Assembly (NCBI GenBank): GCA_965249455.1 | Contig: OZ252236.1 | Coordinates: 744,001 to 808,000, forward strand | Length of the DNA: 64,000 nucleotides | Direction: 5' to 3' | Source of the DNA: Jiulongibacter sp024742395 | Lineage (GTDB): Bacteria; Bacteroidota; Bacteroidia; Cytophagales; Spirosomataceae | In this document: positions 51,033 through 59,321 of the stretch, in pieces | Position numbering within the stretch: position 1 is the stretch's first letter | Layout of the letters: each line of letters begins with the position of its first letter | Notes under the pieces: generated by a model | What the model was told of the DNA's origin: nothing | Databases searched by the model: none | What the model saw: the letters and a program-made list of their open reading frames with translations, nothing else | Made by a program: the position numbers and the translations under genes

Positions 51033-51890
51033 TTACTTAGAATAAGCCTCTGCGGTCTGCTTTTGTACCCCTAAGCCTTCAATACCTAATTCAATTTCGT
51101 CACCTGGTTGAAGGTAAACCGGAGGTTTGAAGCCCAGGCCTACTCCAGCCGGCGTGCCCGTTGATATAATATCGCCAGGAAGAAGAGTCATATAGTTACT
51201 TAAATAACTAATGACTTCGTCTATATAAAAAATCATATCATCGGTATTAGAATCCTGAATCGTTTTTCCATTTCTGCTCAGCCAAAGTCTTAGTCCATGC
51301 GGATTCGGAATTTCATCCTTGGTGGCCATAAAAGGTCCCAATGGGGCAAATGTATCGTTTGACTTTCCTTTTACCCATTGACCTCCTTTTTCTAATTGAT
51401 ATTCCCTTTCGCTATAGTCATTATGAAGACAATACCCGGCTACATAATTATAGGCATCTTCTTTTGATACATAAGAAGCTTTTTTACCAATAATTACAGC
51501 AAGCTCAACTTCCCAATCCGTTTTCTTTGAGTTTTTAGGGATAATTACATTATCATTTGGTCCACAGATGGCGGTAGTTGATTTAAAGAAGATGACCGGC
51601 TCAGCTGGCTTGTCCATCCCTGATTCTTCTGCATGTTTTGCATAGTTTAACCCTACACACACAATTTTAGAAGGCCTGGCTACACATGGTCCCAATCTCG
51701 TATTTTCTGGGAAAGCCGGGCAATGGGCTTCATTTGTTTTTAGCCAATTTTCCAATCTTGCTATTCCGTCATTTTCAAAGAAACTTTCATTAAAGTCTTC
51801 TCCAAAAGTTGATATATCAATGTACTGGCCATCCTTGTTCTGGATTCCCGGCTTTTCTTTACCTGATTCTCCTAATCTTACTAATTTCAT
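51033..51890 (-). CDS. Fumarylacetoacetate-hydrolase-family enzyme
   Basis: 285 residues. The N-terminal KLVRLGESGKEKPGIQNKDG is typical of the group. The catalytic FAH domain (about 70-280) has the metal ligands in PVIFFKSTTAICGPND, DWEVELAVIIGKKASY and DYSEREYQ, with STGTPAGVGLGFKPP at the end. This subgroup includes 2,4-diketo-3-deoxy-L-fuconate hydrolases and ureidoglycolate-lyase-annotated proteins. The neighbouring SDR gene (18 bp upstream) supports the sugar-acid assignment, but the other genes of that pathway are not adjacent. Confidence 0.86.
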   Translation of the reverse strand: MKLVRLGESGKEKPGIQNKDGQYIDISTFGEDFNESFFENDGIARLENWLKTNEAHCPAFPENTRLGPCVARPSKIVCVGLNYAKHAEESGMDKPAEPVIFFKSTTAICGPNDNVIIPKNSKKTDWEVELAVIIGKKASYVSKEDAYNYVAGYCLHNDYSEREYQLEKGGQWVKGKSNDTFAPLGPFMATKDEIPNPHGLRLWLSRNGKTIQDSNTDDMIFYIDEVISYLSNYMTLLPGDIISTGTPAGVGLGFKPPVYLQPGDEIELGIEGLGVQKQTAEAYSK

Positions 51891-51908
51891 TTTTGGTTGG
51901 ATAAATTA

Positions 51909-52685
51909 TTATGGTGTATTGAGTTTTACAAATCCGCCGTCTATCAGGTAGTCTGTGCCTGTATTAAAACTGGCTTCGTCTGAAGCAAGATAAACAGCAA
52001 GGGCCGCCACTTCAGATGACTTTCCCATTCTGCCGATAGGCTGTGTACGAGACAGGGCTTTAAACATTTCTTCTTTATTATCAGGATATTTATTCTCTAA
52101 GAACCCATCTACAAAAGGAGTATGAATACGGGCAGGAGAAATACTATTGCACCTGATATTATCTTTTACGTAATCTTTAGCTACTTGCAGGGTCATGGTA
52201 TAAACAGCTCCTTTAGCCATTGAGTAAGCAAATCTGTCTGCTATTCCTACGGTAGCGGCTACTGAAACCATGTTGATGATTACTCCACCGCCATTTTGTT
52301 TAAAATGAGGAATGACTGTATGGAGGCAGTTGTAGACCCCTTTTACGTTAATATTGTATATTCTGTCAAGGTCTTCTTCAGTGGTTGTTTCGGCTGTTCC
52401 AATATGGGCAATACCCGCATTATTTACAAGAATATTGATGGGCTGTACTGCATTTATTTTGTCTACAGCTTTTTTGACCTGTGCTTGCTTAGAAACATCT
52501 ACTTTGTGACAGTAGGCTTGCCCTCCTGCCGCAATAATAAGGTCAGCTTCTCTTTCGGCAAGGTCCATATTTAATTCAAAGATGTGTACTACAGCTCCCT
52601 GTTTAGCAAAAGAGCGTGAGATTTCTAATCCAATTCCGCTGGCACCACCAGTGATAATGGCTACTTTCTTATCAAGTCTGAACAT
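51909..52685 (-). CDS. SDR-family dehydrogenase
   Basis: 258 residues, classical short-chain dehydrogenase: NAD motif TGGASGIGLEIS (13-24), NNAGIAH, catalytic Ser in NMVSVAATVG and Y-x3-K in YSMAKGAVYTMT, ending in the usual DYLIDGGFVKL. Similar to 2-keto-3-deoxy-L-fuconate 4-dehydrogenases and glucose-1-dehydrogenase-like enzymes. It is cotranscribed with the hydrolase; together they could oxidise and then split a 3-deoxy sugar acid to pyruvate and lactate-type products. That pathway is inference. Confidence 0.87.
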   Translation of the reverse strand: MFRLDKKVAIITGGASGIGLEISRSFAKQGAVVHIFELNMDLAEREADLIIAAGGQAYCHKVDVSKQAQVKKAVDKINAVQPINILVNNAGIAHIGTAETTTEEDLDRIYNINVKGVYNCLHTVIPHFKQNGGGVIINMVSVAATVGIADRFAYSMAKGAVYTMTLQVAKDYVKDNIRCNSISPARIHTPFVDGFLENKYPDNKEEMFKALSRTQPIGRMGKSSEVAALAVYLASDEASFNTGTDYLIDGGFVKLNTP

Positions 52686-52783
52686 TTATATCGGGTTAAT
52701 TCTTCGCAATTTACTTATCCTTCCTTGAAAAATCCTGTTAGTAGGATAAGTTTGAGCATGACTTAATTTTTCATTTTTTTTTA

Positions 52784-52814
52784 TTGCACAATTTCAAGTT
52801 TACTTCTACCTTTG
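52784..52814 (+). promoter_or_regulatory. Consensus promoter of tRNA-His
   Basis: TTG at 52784-52786, a 20-bp spacer, then TACCTTTG at 52807-52814, a full match to TAnnTTTG. The tRNA begins at 52831, 16 bp downstream. Confidence 0.82.
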
Positions 52815-52830
52815 CATCCCAGTTAGAAAT

Positions 52831-52906
52831 GGAGGTTATAGCTCAGCTGGTTAGAGCATCGGTTTGTGGTGCCGAGGGTCGTGGGTTCGAACCCCATTAG
52901 CCTCCC
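52831..52906 (+). tRNA. tRNA-His (anticodon GUG)
   Basis: 76 nt. Acceptor arms are GGAGGTT and AGCCTCC with discriminator C. The anticodon arm is TCGGT-TTGTGGT-GCCGA, giving GTG, with a T-G pair at its base. T arm GTGGGTTCGAACCCCAT. The base before position 1 is T, so the G-1 of tRNA-His is likely added after transcription or supplied differently. A terminator follows. Confidence 0.95.
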
Positions 52907-52910
52907 ATTC

Positions 52911-52946
52911 AAGGTTCAGTCAGAAATGACTGGACCTTTTTCGTTT
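52911..52946 (+). terminator. Intrinsic terminator of tRNA-His
   Basis: A 12-bp stem (52911-52922 with 52927-52938) is capped by a GAAA tetraloop and followed by a short T-run. Confidence 0.88.
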
Positions 52947-52976
52947 TATAAATCATTAACCTTTCTTAAAAAAGGC

Positions 52977-52984
52977 TAGTTTTG
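52977..52984 (+). promoter_or_regulatory. -7 box of the fabI promoter
   Basis: TAGTTTTG matches TAnnTTTG. The -33 region has no clear TTG. A start of transcription near 52991 would leave about 18 nt before ATG 53009 and would exclude the upstream TTG at 52982 as the start codon. Confidence 0.45.
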
Positions 52985-53008
52985 CAAAGCAATAACAACC
53001 AATATCTT

Positions 53009-53824
53009 ATGTCAAACGGTATACTTAAAGGTAAAAAAGGAATTATTTCCGGAGCTCTGGATGAAAACTCTATCGCTTGGAAAACAGCAATTAAAGCTCA
53101 TGCTGAAGGAGCCCAGATTGTATTGACGAATGCACCCATTGCAATGCGTATGGGTAAAATCAATGAATTGGCCGAAATGGTGAGTGCAGAGATAATTCCT
53201 GCCGATGCAACTTCAGTAGAAGATTTGGAAAAGCTTTATCAGGGAGCTATGGAGAATCTTGGAGGAAAGATGGATTTCGTTCTTCACTCCATTGGAATGT
53301 CTCCAAACATAAGAAAAGGAAAAGAATACGGAGATTTGAATTATGACTGGTTTATGAAGAGTATTGATATTTCTGCTCTTTCTTTTCATAAGTTTATGCA
53401 AGTTGCCGAAAAGCAAGATGCTTTGAATGAATGGGCGTCAATAGTAGGTTTATCATACATCGCGGCACAGCGAACGTACCCTTTTTATACTGATATGGCA
53501 GACGCCAAAGCGGTACTTGAGTCTATAGCCAGGGGATTTGGTTACAGATTAGGAAAATCGAAAAAAGTACGAGTGAATACTATTTCGCAGTCACCTACAA
53601 GAACTACTGCGGGTAGTGGTATTGGTGGTTTCGATTCCTTTTTCGATTTCGCTGAAAAAATGTCGCCGCTTGGAAACGCAAGTGGAGATGATTGTGCAAA
53701 CTATATTATTTCGTTGTTCTCTGATTTTACCAGAATGGTTACCATGCAGAATCTGTTTCATGATGGCGGTTATTCCAGCACAGGTATTTCTGAAGAAATC
53801 ATTGAATTAATGGGCAAACAGTAA
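53009..53824 (+). CDS. fabI: Enoyl-[acyl-carrier-protein] reductase (NADH), FabI type
   Basis: 271 residues from ATG 53009. Last reductive step of each fatty-acid elongation cycle. The SDR-like fold has KKGIISGALDENSIAW at the NAD site and the FabI catalytic Y-x6-K in YTDMADAKAVLE. An upstream tyrosine lies in GLSYIAAQRTYPFY, and VNTISQSPTRTTAGSGIGGF is the substrate loop. Length and motifs fit FabI. It is monocistronic: an own -7 box upstream and a strong terminator downstream. It is the known target of triclosan-type inhibitors in other bacteria. Confidence 0.95.
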   Translation: MSNGILKGKKGIISGALDENSIAWKTAIKAHAEGAQIVLTNAPIAMRMGKINELAEMVSAEIIPADATSVEDLEKLYQGAMENLGGKMDFVLHSIGMSPNIRKGKEYGDLNYDWFMKSIDISALSFHKFMQVAEKQDALNEWASIVGLSYIAAQRTYPFYTDMADAKAVLESIARGFGYRLGKSKKVRVNTISQSPTRTTAGSGIGGFDSFFDFAEKMSPLGNASGDDCANYIISLFSDFTRMVTMQNLFHDGGYSSTGISEEIIELMGKQ

Positions 53825-53840
53825 AGTAAGAAAGCTGATA

Positions 53841-53876
53841 AAAAAAGGCGGGCCTCATACGAAGCCCGCCTTTTTT
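53841..53876. terminator. Bidirectional intrinsic terminator between fabI and the M19 peptidase
   Basis: GGCGGGC (53847-53853) pairs with GCCCGCC (53864-53870), flanked by six A on one side and six T on the other, so it can stop transcripts from both strands. It overlaps the last bases of the convergent peptidase gene. Confidence 0.92.
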
Positions 53877-55071
53877 AGTTTTGAGCAGCATAGTCAAGTG
53901 TATTTTGCCAGACACGGAACACATTGCCCGAGCAAATCTTTTCAATATCCTCCTCAGAATAGCCTTTTGCTAGAAGTAGTTTGATGATGTTGGGGTAATC
54001 AGATACATCTTTAAGCCCGGTAGGAAGCGAATCACCCACTCCGTCAAAATCAGACCCAAGTCCAACATGGTCTATTCCGGCTATTTGTACTACTCTGTCT
54101 ATGTGTTCTACTACTTTTTCAACATCTGAGAACACAAGAGGATGGCTAGCATTGAATTCTTCTATAAATGGTTTGGCTTCTTTATCTCGATATGAAAGTC
54201 CTTTTTTTGCCAGTTCTTCAGAGAGTAGTTTTCCATTTTCTTTTCTTATTTTGGCTATTTCACCATCAATAAATGTAGAACCAAAATTGATCATAACTAC
54301 TCCATTATTTTCTTTTAGTTTCAGGAGCATATCATCAGTCATGTTTCTTTCAAAATCCGGAGTAAACTCCCTCAAAGAGGAATGCGAGGCTATTACCGGC
54401 ACCGGGCTAATTGCTACAACATCGTAAAATGTGCTGTCAGAGACATGCGATATATCTATCATGATTCCTTCTTTTGCAAGCTTAGGCACTAACTCTTCTC
54501 CAAAAGGGCTCAGTCCTTGCCATAGTCTGGTAGTATCATAAGAAGAGTCACAGATATGGTTTGCTAAAGAGTGTGCAAGAGTGACATAACTAATCCCCTT
54601 TTTTCTAAAGTATTCTACATCTTCAAGTTTGACAATTGGTGAACCGTTTTCCATGCCCATAGGTAGGGCTATTTTACCTTTTTGTACAATTTCTCTGACT
54701 TCTGAAGGACTTGTGGCAACTTCAAAATAATCAGGGTTTTGATCAGAAATATAATTGACCATGGCAATCAGGCTATCGGCTAAATCTTTGCCCTCCTCAG
54801 AGCTTAATTTTGCAGGTATGTATATCGACATAAAGGGACTATCGAGACCACCTTCTTTTGCCCTTTCATAATCAAAGTCTCCATCCTCTGAGGAGATTGG
54901 GATGCCAGTAAATTCTTTAGTTAATTGGAAATTCCTGACTTTTAATCTGTAAGGTAAGTCTACATGCCCGTCTACTATGATAAACTTATGAGCTAATTCT
55001 TTAAAGAGTTCCTGAGAGAAACCCGTACTTGACAGGAGAAGTAAAATTGCAATCATTCTTTTCATGTTCAA
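53875..55071 (-). CDS. Membrane dipeptidase (peptidase M19, renal dipeptidase family)
   Basis: 398 residues. A short signal peptide (ending FSQ, about 1-20), then the zinc ligands His36-x-Asp38 in IVDGHVDLP, a second acidic/His set in ISHVSDSTF and SHSSLREFT, and DHVGLGSDFDGV near the C-terminus. It hydrolyses dipeptides (including D-amino-acid ones) in the periplasm or at the membrane. Length is normal. The gene is single, divergent from ilvD, and shares a terminator with fabI. Confidence 0.93.
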   Translation of the reverse strand: MNMKRMIAILLLLSSTGFSQELFKELAHKFIIVDGHVDLPYRLKVRNFQLTKEFTGIPISSEDGDFDYERAKEGGLDSPFMSIYIPAKLSSEEGKDLADSLIAMVNYISDQNPDYFEVATSPSEVREIVQKGKIALPMGMENGSPIVKLEDVEYFRKKGISYVTLAHSLANHICDSSYDTTRLWQGLSPFGEELVPKLAKEGIMIDISHVSDSTFYDVVAISPVPVIASHSSLREFTPDFERNMTDDMLLKLKENNGVVMINFGSTFIDGEIAKIRKENGKLLSEELAKKGLSYRDKEAKPFIEEFNASHPLVFSDVEKVVEHIDRVVQIAGIDHVGLGSDFDGVGDSLPTGLKDVSDYPNIIKLLLAKGYSEEDIEKICSGNVFRVWQNTLDYAAQN

Positions 55072-55232
55072 AAGCTAGCTGATGGTTTTTATTTTGACAA
55101 CCAACTCATTAGAATCTATACAGGCCTTCTTGGAATAGTTATATTATCTGGACGATTAGAATATTTTTTTGCCCAGAAGTATTGGAAAATAAAAGGGGAA
55201 ATGATTCCTTTGCTAACTATTTTATCAATTTA

Positions 55233-55244
55233 GCGAATATTCGC
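55233..55244. promoter_or_regulatory. 12-bp perfect palindrome upstream of ilvD
   Basis: GCGAATATTCGC lies 20 bp before the chosen ilvD start, in the promoter-proximal region. It is a candidate operator; the regulator is unknown. Confidence 0.4.
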
Positions 55245-55264
55245 AATTGGCGATAATCAATCTA

Positions 55265-56950
55265 ATGGCAGAAAAACTTAACAAATTTAGTCAAACATTA
55301 ACTCAGGAAGTTAGTAACCCGGCAGCTCAGGCTATGCTTTATGCAATTGGCCTTAAAGAAGATGACATGAGAAAACCTCAAATTGGTATTGCAAGTACCG
55401 GTTATGAAGGAAATCCATGTAATATACATTTGAACGGTTTATCTGTTCATGTTAAGAAAGGGATCCAGTCTAATGACATGATTGGTTTGATATTTCACAC
55501 TATAGGCGTATCAGATGGCATGACCAATGGTAACGACGGTATGAGTTACTCTCTGCCAAGTCGTGATATCATTGCTGATTCAATTGAAAATGTAGTTTCT
55601 GCTCAATGGTATGATGGGGTAGTAGCAGTAGTGGGTTGTGACAAAAATATGCCGGGTGCAATAATGGCAATGGCAAGATTAAACAGGCCAGCTATTATGA
55701 TGTATGGTGGGACTGTCAGAACAGGAAACTGGAAAGGAAAGAAATTAGATATTGTTTCTGCTTTTGAAGCTTATGGTCAAAAAGTGGCGGGTACAATATC
55801 TGAAGAAGACTATAAAGGTATTATCCAAAACTCAATTCCTGGTCAGGGAGCATGTGGTGGTATGTATACGGCAAATACTATGGCCTCTTCAATTGAAGCT
55901 TTAGGATTAAGTATGCCGTACAGCTCATCTTACCCAGCTACGCACGAAGGAAAAGTTCAGGAATGCCACGATTTGGGTACGGCAATGAAAAATCTTTTGG
56001 AGAAACAGATTTTACCAAGAGATATTTTGACCAAAAAATCTTTAGAAAACGCCTTGACCATTGTGATGGCCTTAGGTGGTTCTACTAATGCCGTATTGCA
56101 TTATTTGGCTATCGCTCATTCTGCGGGTATTGAATTTACCTTAGATGATATTCAAGCAATTTCTGACCGTACACCATTTATTGCAGACTTGAAGCCATCA
56201 GGGAAATACTTCATGGAAGACATTCTGGAGCTGGGTGGTGTGCCTGCGATAATGAAATATCTTCATAAAAAAGGAATGATTCATGGCGATTGTATGACAG
56301 TTACGGGCAAAACAGTGGCTGAGAACTTAGAAGAAGCTCCGGATCTTGATTTTGAGGCTCAGCAAATTATCAGAACCTTAGAAAGCCCCATAAAATCTAC
56401 CGGGCACATTCAAATACTTTACGGTAACCTTTCTGAAAAAGGTGGTGTAGCTAAAATAACCGGTAAAGAAGGTACCAAGTTTGAAGGTCCGGCAAAAGTC
56501 TGTGATAAAGAAGAAGATATGCTGGAGGCTTTTGCGAAAGGAGAAATCAAAGCAGGGCAGGTAGTGGTTATTAGATACGAAGGCCCTAAAGGTGGTCCCG
56601 GAATGCCAGAAATGCTTAAGCCGACTTCGGCAGTAATGGGAGCAGGTCTTGGCGATAAAGTTGCCCTGATTACAGACGGTAGGTTCTCTGGCGGTACACA
56701 CGGTTTCGTAGTAGGTCATATTTCTCCTGAAGCCTATGATGGAGGTACTATTGGCTTAGTGGAAGATGGTGACCTTATTACTATTGATGCCGAGAGCAGA
56801 GAACTTATTCTCCATGTTTCTGACGAAGTATTAGCGGAAAGAAGGAAAAATTGGAAACCATTGACCCCTCCATTTATTGAGAAGGGTGTACTAAGAAAAT
56901 ACTTTAAAAACGTGTCTTCGGCTCATGAGGGCTGTGTGACAGATAAATAA
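55265..56950 (+). CDS. ilvD: Dihydroxy-acid dehydratase
   Basis: 561 residues from ATG 55265; a TTG at 55247 would add 6 residues, less likely since MAEKLNKFSQTLT fits the family start. Converts 2,3-dihydroxy acids to the 2-keto acids of valine and isoleucine synthesis. The iron-sulfur cysteines are in GNPCNIHLNGL, VVGCDKNMPGA and GQGACGGMYTANTM. TDGRFSGGTHGFVVGH is the C-terminal signature. It is the first gene of ilvD-ilvB-ilvN; a 12-bp palindrome precedes it. Confidence 0.96.
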   Translation: MAEKLNKFSQTLTQEVSNPAAQAMLYAIGLKEDDMRKPQIGIASTGYEGNPCNIHLNGLSVHVKKGIQSNDMIGLIFHTIGVSDGMTNGNDGMSYSLPSRDIIADSIENVVSAQWYDGVVAVVGCDKNMPGAIMAMARLNRPAIMMYGGTVRTGNWKGKKLDIVSAFEAYGQKVAGTISEEDYKGIIQNSIPGQGACGGMYTANTMASSIEALGLSMPYSSSYPATHEGKVQECHDLGTAMKNLLEKQILPRDILTKKSLENALTIVMALGGSTNAVLHYLAIAHSAGIEFTLDDIQAISDRTPFIADLKPSGKYFMEDILELGGVPAIMKYLHKKGMIHGDCMTVTGKTVAENLEEAPDLDFEAQQIIRTLESPIKSTGHIQILYGNLSEKGGVAKITGKEGTKFEGPAKVCDKEEDMLEAFAKGEIKAGQVVVIRYEGPKGGPGMPEMLKPTSAVMGAGLGDKVALITDGRFSGGTHGFVVGHISPEAYDGGTIGLVEDGDLITIDAESRELILHVSDEVLAERRKNWKPLTPPFIEKGVLRKYFKNVSSAHEGCVTDK

Positions 56951-56957
56951 CAAAGCT

Positions 56958-58700
56958 ATGGCTATAGCAGAAGAATTATTAGAAAAGGAAGTTTCAACAC
57001 AAACTCCTGAAACATTTATTACTGGTAGCAAAGCTCTTATGGAGTGTTTGCTTGCAGAAAGTGTAGACACCATTTTTGGTTACCCGGGCGGTGCAATTAT
57101 GCCGGTTTATGATGCCCTCTATGATTACATGGATCGCATCAATCATATATTGGTACGTCATGAACAAGGAGCTTCTCATGCTGCAGAAGGTTATGCCAGA
57201 AGTAGTGGAAGAGTAGGTGTATGTATGGCTACGTCTGGTCCCGGGGCTACTAACCTAGTAACAGGTATAGCTGATGCCATTATAGATTGTACGCCTATGG
57301 TAGCCATCACGGGTCAAGTGGCTTCTAATCTATTGGGTACTGATGCTTTTCAGGAAACAGATGTCATTGGAATTACCGCCCCGGTCTGTAAATGGAATTA
57401 TCAGATAACCAGGGCTGATGAAATACCTGAAATTATGGCTAAGGCTTTCTATATAGCTATGGCGGGTAAACCAGGTCCGGTTTTAATTGATATTACTAAG
57501 GATGCTCAAATTGGTATGATGACCAAACCTTTTGAGTATAAAAAAATAGATAAACTTCCTGGCTATCATCCAAGAATAAAGCCAAAGGCTGAGCAGGTTC
57601 AAAAGGCGGCTGAGCTTATTAATTCTGCTAAAAAACCTTATATTTTAGTAGGGCATGGAGTTTTGATTTCTGAAGCAATGGAGGAATTCAGGGCTTTAGT
57701 AGAAAAGGCGGATATTCCTGTGGCAAGTACACTTCTTGGACTTTCTGCTATATCCATAGAACACCCTAATTATATGGGATGGCTTGGAATGCATGGTATG
57801 TACGCCCCAAATGTAATGACAGACCAATGCGACGTCTTGATTGCCATCGGAATGCGTTTTGATGATAGAGTTACAGGCGATGCTACACTTTTTGCCAAGC
57901 AGGCTAAAATTGTCCATATAGAGGTAGATCCTGCGGAAATTGATAAAATTAAAAAAGCTGAGGCACCTGTGGTAGGAGATGCCAAAGAGGCTTTGAAAAT
58001 GCTTTTACCTTTAATAGAGAAAAGAGATTTTACGGCTTGGAAGAAAGAGTTCAGGGATTTAGAGCCGGCTGAACATGCCGCTGTGAATGAGAGGGATTTT
58101 GCAGGTGAAGGCAAAATTAAGATGGCAGAGGTGGTTAGAATGGTTTCTGATAAAACAAAAGGAGAAGCCTGTGTCGTAGTAGATGTGGGTCAACATCAAA
58201 TGATAAGTGCCAGATATTACGATTTCAAGAAGCCGCATTCTTACATAGCATCGGGAGGATTGGGAACTATGGGTTTTGCAATTCCTGCCGCTTTTGGTGC
58301 CAAAATGGGTGCTCCAGAAAGAGAGGTGGTTGCCTTTATTGGCGATGGTTGTTTCCAGATGACCATTCAGGAATTAGGAACCATCGCTCAAAGTGGAGTG
58401 GCTGTTAAAATGATTATTCTGAATAATAACTTCTTAGGAATGGTGCGTCAGTGGCAGCAATTGTTCTTTGACAGAAGATATTCTTTTGTGGAGCTTCAAA
58501 ATCCTGACTTCATTACCATATCAAAAGGTTTTGGTATTCCTGGGCATACTTGTGATGACAGAGCCAGCTTAAGTGAGTCCATTGATACGCTCCTTAATTC
58601 TGAAGGATCTTATGTTCTGGAGGTAATCGTAGAAAAGGAAGAAAACGTATTCCCAATGGTACCTGCCGGAAGAAGTGTTTCCGAGATTCGCTTGAAATAA
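56958..58700 (+). CDS. ilvB: Acetolactate synthase, catalytic subunit
   Basis: 580 residues, ThDP-dependent. N-terminal GYPGGAIMPVYDALYD and the catalytic glutamate in RHEQGASHAAEGYA. The FAD-binding middle domain is followed by the ThDP/Mg motif GDGCFQMTIQELGTIAQ ... ILNNNFLGMVRQWQ. Condenses two pyruvates or pyruvate with 2-ketobutyrate. It follows ilvD by 7 bp. An attenuator-like hairpin stands in the 84-bp gap before ilvN, so the small subunit may be made at a lower level. Confidence 0.96.
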   Translation: MAIAEELLEKEVSTQTPETFITGSKALMECLLAESVDTIFGYPGGAIMPVYDALYDYMDRINHILVRHEQGASHAAEGYARSSGRVGVCMATSGPGATNLVTGIADAIIDCTPMVAITGQVASNLLGTDAFQETDVIGITAPVCKWNYQITRADEIPEIMAKAFYIAMAGKPGPVLIDITKDAQIGMMTKPFEYKKIDKLPGYHPRIKPKAEQVQKAAELINSAKKPYILVGHGVLISEAMEEFRALVEKADIPVASTLLGLSAISIEHPNYMGWLGMHGMYAPNVMTDQCDVLIAIGMRFDDRVTGDATLFAKQAKIVHIEVDPAEIDKIKKAEAPVVGDAKEALKMLLPLIEKRDFTAWKKEFRDLEPAEHAAVNERDFAGEGKIKMAEVVRMVSDKTKGEACVVVDVGQHQMISARYYDFKKPHSYIASGGLGTMGFAIPAAFGAKMGAPEREVVAFIGDGCFQMTIQELGTIAQSGVAVKMIILNNNFLGMVRQWQQLFFDRRYSFVELQNPDFITISKGFGIPGHTCDDRASLSESIDTLLNSEGSYVLEVIVEKEENVFPMVPAGRSVSEIRLK

Positions 58701-58734
58701 TTTTCGGAAATAATAATAAAATTTTGATCAGACC

Positions 58735-58771
58735 AAGACCCGTTTCCTTTTAAAGGAAGCGGTGTCTTTTT
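58735..58771 (+). terminator. Attenuator-like hairpin between ilvB and ilvN
   Basis: Arms 58735-58747 and 58755-58768 pair over about 13 positions with one bulge, a G-T pair and a small loop, followed by TTT. It resembles an intrinsic terminator lying inside an operon, so partial termination is expected before ilvN. Confidence 0.65.
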
Positions 58772-58784
58772 CAACATAAATACA

Positions 58785-59321
58785 ATGAAGACATATACCA
58801 TTTGTGTATTCACAGAGAATAGCATTGGTCTTTTAAATAAGATCACCATTATTTTCACCAGAAGAAGATTGAATATTGAGAGCCTTACTGTATCTGAAAC
58901 AGAAAGAAAAGGAGTTTCAAGGTTTACGATTGTCATTAAGCATGAGCAAAGAGAAGCAGTTGAAAAGCTGGTGAGGCAGATTAGAAAGGTAGTGGAGGTG
59001 TTGGCCGTGTTTGGTTATTTAAATGACGACATTGTTTACAATGAAATAGCCCTGTTTAAACTCCCTACACCTTTGGATTCAAAACCCCTGGATATGGAAA
59101 CCATAAACAGAGAGCATAAGGCTTACATAGTGTATTGGGATCTGGATTACGTGGTGCTTCAAAAAACAGGTACAGAAGAAGAGATATTTGAATTCTTCAA
59201 ATACGTAAAACCCCATGGAATTTTAGAGTTTGTGCGTTCGGGCAGAGTGGCCGTATCTAAAACCCCGAAGGGTCTTGTGGAGTATCTTCCGGACGAAGTA
59301 GAGTGGGAGTATTATCTATAA
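58785..59321 (+). CDS. ilvN: Acetolactate synthase, regulatory small subunit
   Basis: 178 residues, typical long IlvN/IlvH form. An N-terminal ACT domain (about 2-75) has TICVFTENSIGLLNKITIIF and RRLNIESLTVSETE, which bind valine in relatives, and a C-terminal ALS_ss domain follows with GILEFVRSGRVAVSKT near the end. It activates and gives feedback control to the catalytic subunit. It is placed 84 bp after ilvB behind a hairpin. Its stop overlaps the purU stop on the other strand by 6 bp. Confidence 0.95.
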   Translation: MKTYTICVFTENSIGLLNKITIIFTRRRLNIESLTVSETERKGVSRFTIVIKHEQREAVEKLVRQIRKVVEVLAVFGYLNDDIVYNEIALFKLPTPLDSKPLDMETINREHKAYIVYWDLDYVVLQKTGTEEEIFEFFKYVKPHGILEFVRSGRVAVSKTPKGLVEYLPDEVEWEYYL

